Positions 13,269 through 15,560 of a stretch of 15,560 nt of DNA are shown piece by piece. Below the pieces are notes generated by a model, which worked only from the letters and a program-made list of their open reading frames with translations, was not told the origin of the DNA and ran no database searches. Each line of letters begins with the position of its first letter. Positions within the stretch are counted from its first letter, which is position 1. The position numbers were made by a program, and so were the translations under genes. This DNA is from Chitinophaga pinensis (GTDB taxonomy: Bacteria; Bacteroidota; Bacteroidia; UKL13-3), in NCBI GenBank assembly GCA_945875195.1, contig CAMCJW010000035.1:1-15560 (forward strand), in the 5' to 3' direction.

Positions 13269-14627
13269 CTATTTTGTTAAAATCAACTTCTTCACAGACA
13301 ATTCTGTATCACTGCTTACTTTAATGATATACTCGCCGCTATACAAAGTTCTGGTATCAAAATATGCTATAGTGCTTCCTTGAAAAATAGAACTTGTTTG
13401 AATTAAGCGACCACTCATATCAAATAGCTCAACTTTTAAATCACTTGTTGTTAAGCCATCGCTTTGCACAGCAACTATATCATTCGCAGGATTAGGAAAA
13501 ACTGAAATTTGTAAGCTATGATTATTGAAAGAGTTTAAACCTGTTGCACTTGGTTTATATTGGGTAACGGCTTCGGTGATTGAAGTTACCTTAGCTGCAG
13601 TTTTAACACCATAATAAGTTGGCCCAATTAAATAAGGATAAGCTGAATTCCAATTTTCATCAACTGTAGCAAAATAGCAATAAATGCCTTTTGGATATTC
13701 TGGTGTAACGCAAAATCTTCCATTGTGGCTATCCAGGTAATCTTGTGAAGAAACAATAGGAACAGTGTACTGATAGTCTTCTCTAAATAAACCCAATGGA
13801 TAAGTAGCGTTCACCGGAGGCCCAGCAGTTACAGTAGCTCCAGTATACAATGTTGTGCGAGTGGTAATGCTGCGTAAAGTAAAACTTGATTTCATTCTTA
13901 CTATTCCTCCTGTGCCATCGGCATTTTTATATCCATAAGCACCATAAACAGGAAAGCCGTCGTAAGCATATCCAATAAGTGGGGAATGCTTGGTTGAATC
14001 TATCACATATAAACCATCTGCGTCATACAAATTACAAACGGTAGAAATTACGGTTTGATCCAATTTAAATGCACTCGGGTTTTGGTGATGGTGATAGTTG
14101 CCCATTGCTGGGTGACCTTTAGCACAATCGAAACCACCTCGCTCTGCAAGAATAGCATCGCGGTTCCAAACGCCATCGCCCATTCCACCTAATGGTCCAC
14201 CTTTTAGCGAATTGGTAGCGTTTTGCCAAGACACGCCGTCTCTATAATCAAACATGGCAACACCATTGGTAAAAATACCAATATTTCCTCCAGATGTAGG
14301 TGTAGCTGTTCCTGTATTTTGAACTGGGCTTAATGTGATTTTGAAGATGGCTTTTTGGCTTGTTGTCAAAGAAGGATTGCCATCTAAAAATGGACCTGTA
14401 ACATAAGCAGGTACACCATTAGCTCTCACATATACTGATGCAGCAGAGTAATAAACGCCAAGAACATTAGCTGAATCTGCATCATTGATAGCCGTAGAAT
14501 TGTTTTTAACATAATGACGGCCTTTTATGCCAGTAGTATTTTGAAGCCAAGAAGTAATGGCAGGGCCTTGCGCAAAACTAGTTAATCCTAAAACCAGCAA
14601 AACGCCAAATGTAAATAGTCTTTTCAT
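13269..14627 (-). CDS. YHYH-domain protein with T9SS type A sorting domain
   Basis: A 452-residue secreted protein. The signal peptide is MKRLFTFGVLLVLGLTSFAQ. The central region (about 100-340) matches the YHYH domain: GHPAMGNYHHHQNP with the Y-H-H-H cluster at 178-181, LIGYAYDGFPVYGAYG (217-232), HNGRFCVTPEYPKGIYCYF (301-319) and YPYLIGPTYYG (330-340). Four cysteines (168, 198, 306, 317) could form two disulfides, and the His cluster could bind metal; both are inferences. The C-terminal 80 residues start ISVFPNPANDIVAVQ and end GEYIIKVSSDTELSVKKLIL, a T9SS type A sorting domain, so the protein is exported across the outer membrane. It lies 45 bases after a multicopper oxidase gene and 41 bases before the redoxin gene on the same strand. 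The domain's biochemical role is not established. Confidence 0.88.
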   Translation of the reverse strand: MKRLFTFGVLLVLGLTSFAQGPAITSWLQNTTGIKGRHYVKNNSTAINDADSANVLGVYYSAASVYVRANGVPAYVTGPFLDGNPSLTTSQKAIFKITLSPVQNTGTATPTSGGNIGIFTNGVAMFDYRDGVSWQNATNSLKGGPLGGMGDGVWNRDAILAERGGFDCAKGHPAMGNYHHHQNPSAFKLDQTVISTVCNLYDADGLYVIDSTKHSPLIGYAYDGFPVYGAYGYKNADGTGGIVRMKSSFTLRSITTRTTLYTGATVTAGPPVNATYPLGLFREDYQYTVPIVSSQDYLDSHNGRFCVTPEYPKGIYCYFATVDENWNSAYPYLIGPTYYGVKTAAKVTSITEAVTQYKPSATGLNSFNNHSLQISVFPNPANDIVAVQSDGLTTSDLKVELFDMSGRLIQTSSIFQGSTIAYFDTRTLYSGEYIIKVSSDTELSVKKLILTK

Positions 14628-14672
14628 GTGATTGATGATTATGTTTTAATATTTTAACTCTTTAAATAAATA

Positions 14673-15560
14673 CTATTCTTTAACAAACTTTTTTGTAATA
14701 ACAGTTTTTGTTTTTTCATCTGTTACTTGCATAAAATAAACACCATTTGCAAGTGACGATACATCAATTCCGTTTTGCCATTCTGGTTGCGGTAACATAC
14801 GAATTGCTTTGCCCATTAAATTGAGAATGGAGATATAATATACCTTTGCATTTGGATCAGCAAAATTAAAATATACCTTATCATTGCTTGGATTAGGGAA
14901 TAAGGTAAAGCTACCTTGATCTTTACTTAATACACTTAAACCAGAAGCTGGACTAGTTACGATAAATTGTCCCATCATGCCTTCGTCTTCATGCAAAGAA
15001 ATATGGCAATGATACATAAAGGGATGTAGGGGGTCTGCAAAATCATCAAACTTAGCTATGAACCTAACTGTTTGTCGCGCAGGAATAAATACCACATCTT
15101 TCCAACCTGCTTGAGCAGCAGCGGGAGCAGCACCATTTACAGACAAAACATTGAACTCTACATCATGAATGTGAAATGGATGTCCAAAATTTGACGTGCT
15201 ATTAATCTCCCATATTTCTGTATTGTTCAACGGCACATTGTAATTATCGTAATTGATATCGAACAACTTGTGGTTAATAACAAATGCTACTCCTTGAACG
15301 CCAACAATATTGGTATCAGTAATGGTTAGGTACCTGGTTGTATTGGCATTTGCTGCCAACAAAGGTGTGATGGTTCTTAAAACAGTTGGAATGGTTGTAA
15401 TAGGTTTAGCAGTTTGTGCAACAACGTTTATGCGTAAAATATTAAAGTCTTTTCTGGCTAAGAAATTAGCAAAAGGTCCATTAGGAAATAAATCTCCACC
15501 CGCAACATTTTGTGGCAATTTTGAATTGTATGCCTTCAAATCAATTGATTTTCCTAAGTC
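14673..15560 (-). CDS. Multicopper oxidase, C-terminal part, with T9SS type A sorting domain (5' end outside window)
   Basis: The frame is open to the right edge of the window, so 296 codons including the stop are visible and the true start is beyond base 15560. A TTG at 15539 is not a likely start because coding sequence continues upstream of it. Counting from that TTG codon, the third cupredoxin domain shows the copper ligands: HPFHIH at 120-125, and HCHISLHEDEGMM at 177-189 with type 1 ligands Cys178, His183 and axial Met188. This pattern belongs to CueO/bilirubin-oxidase/laccase-like enzymes that oxidise metals or phenols while reducing oxygen to water. The last 80 residues (FTLFPNPSNDKVYFNF ... 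GVYFMQVTDEKTK) are a T9SS type A sorting domain, so it is secreted or surface-bound. It is the first visible gene of the minus-strand cluster with the YHYH protein and redoxin. Confidence 0.93.
   Translation of the reverse strand, partial: DLGKSIDLKAYNSKLPQNVAGGDLFPNGPFANFLARKDFNILRINVVAQTAKPITTIPTVLRTITPLLAANANTTRYLTITDTNIVGVQGVAFVINHKLFDINYDNYNVPLNNTEIWEINSTSNFGHPFHIHDVEFNVLSVNGAAPAAAQAGWKDVVFIPARQTVRFIAKFDDFADPLHPFMYHCHISLHEDEGMMGQFIVTSPASGLSVLSKDQGSFTLFPNPSNDKVYFNFADPNAKVYYISILNLMGKAIRMLPQPEWQNGIDVSSLANGVYFMQVTDEKTKTVITKKFVKE

Noticed and set aside
15537..15539. TTG as the start of the multicopper oxidase
   Set aside because: The frame stays open to the window edge and only the C-terminal cupredoxin domain is present, so the gene begins outside.

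Overview
The window reads as part of a Bacteroidota chromosome, probably a Sphingobacteriia/Chitinophagia-type environmental lineage. Four things point there: AT-rich DNA, promoters of the TTG-N(18-19)-TAnnTTTG kind, start codons without Shine-Dalgarno sequences, and secreted proteins ending in type IX secretion (T9SS) type A sorting domains. The rimP-nusA-infB order and the low-complexity N-terminus of IF-2 also fit.

Layout. 1-150: C-terminal end of an Fe/Mn superoxide dismutase. 151-388: spacer with a duplicated 32-bp AT-rich repeat and a degenerate inverted copy. 389-1057 (+): N-terminal third of a lipoprotein prolyl oligopeptidase that stops abruptly. It meets, tail to tail, the equally unfinished 3' end of a minus-strand heparinase II/III-like gene (about 1050-3611), which also carries a frameshift at 1386-1432. 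A small lipoprotein gene (3621-4211, -) lies just upstream in the same operon, behind a good promoter. 4263-4807: gene-free region with a two-unit REP-like tandem and several palindromes. 4808-5902 (-): DUF4421-type outer-membrane protein, divergent from 6046-7413 (+), an exported coiled-coil protein of unknown function.

7423-12607 is the translation/transcription operon rimP-nusA-infB (ribosome maturation factor, termination/antitermination factor, initiation factor 2). It has a consensus promoter followed at once by a perfect terminator-type hairpin in the short 5' leader of rimP. This suggests attenuation, possibly by NusA itself. A long nusA-infB spacer carries a second large inverted repeat. 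The operon ends at a strong bidirectional terminator.

12625-15560 (-) is a probable three-gene operon read from the right edge: a multicopper oxidase with a T9SS tail (5' end outside the window), a YHYH-domain protein with a T9SS tail, and an exported thioredoxin-fold protein with a CNHC motif. Together they look like an envelope or extracellular redox/metal module of unknown substrate.

The points most worth attention are the rimP leader hairpin, the oxidase-YHYH-redoxin cluster, and the broken POP/heparinase junction, which may be real gene decay or a misassembly. No CRISPR, tRNA, rRNA, transposase or phage gene was seen.
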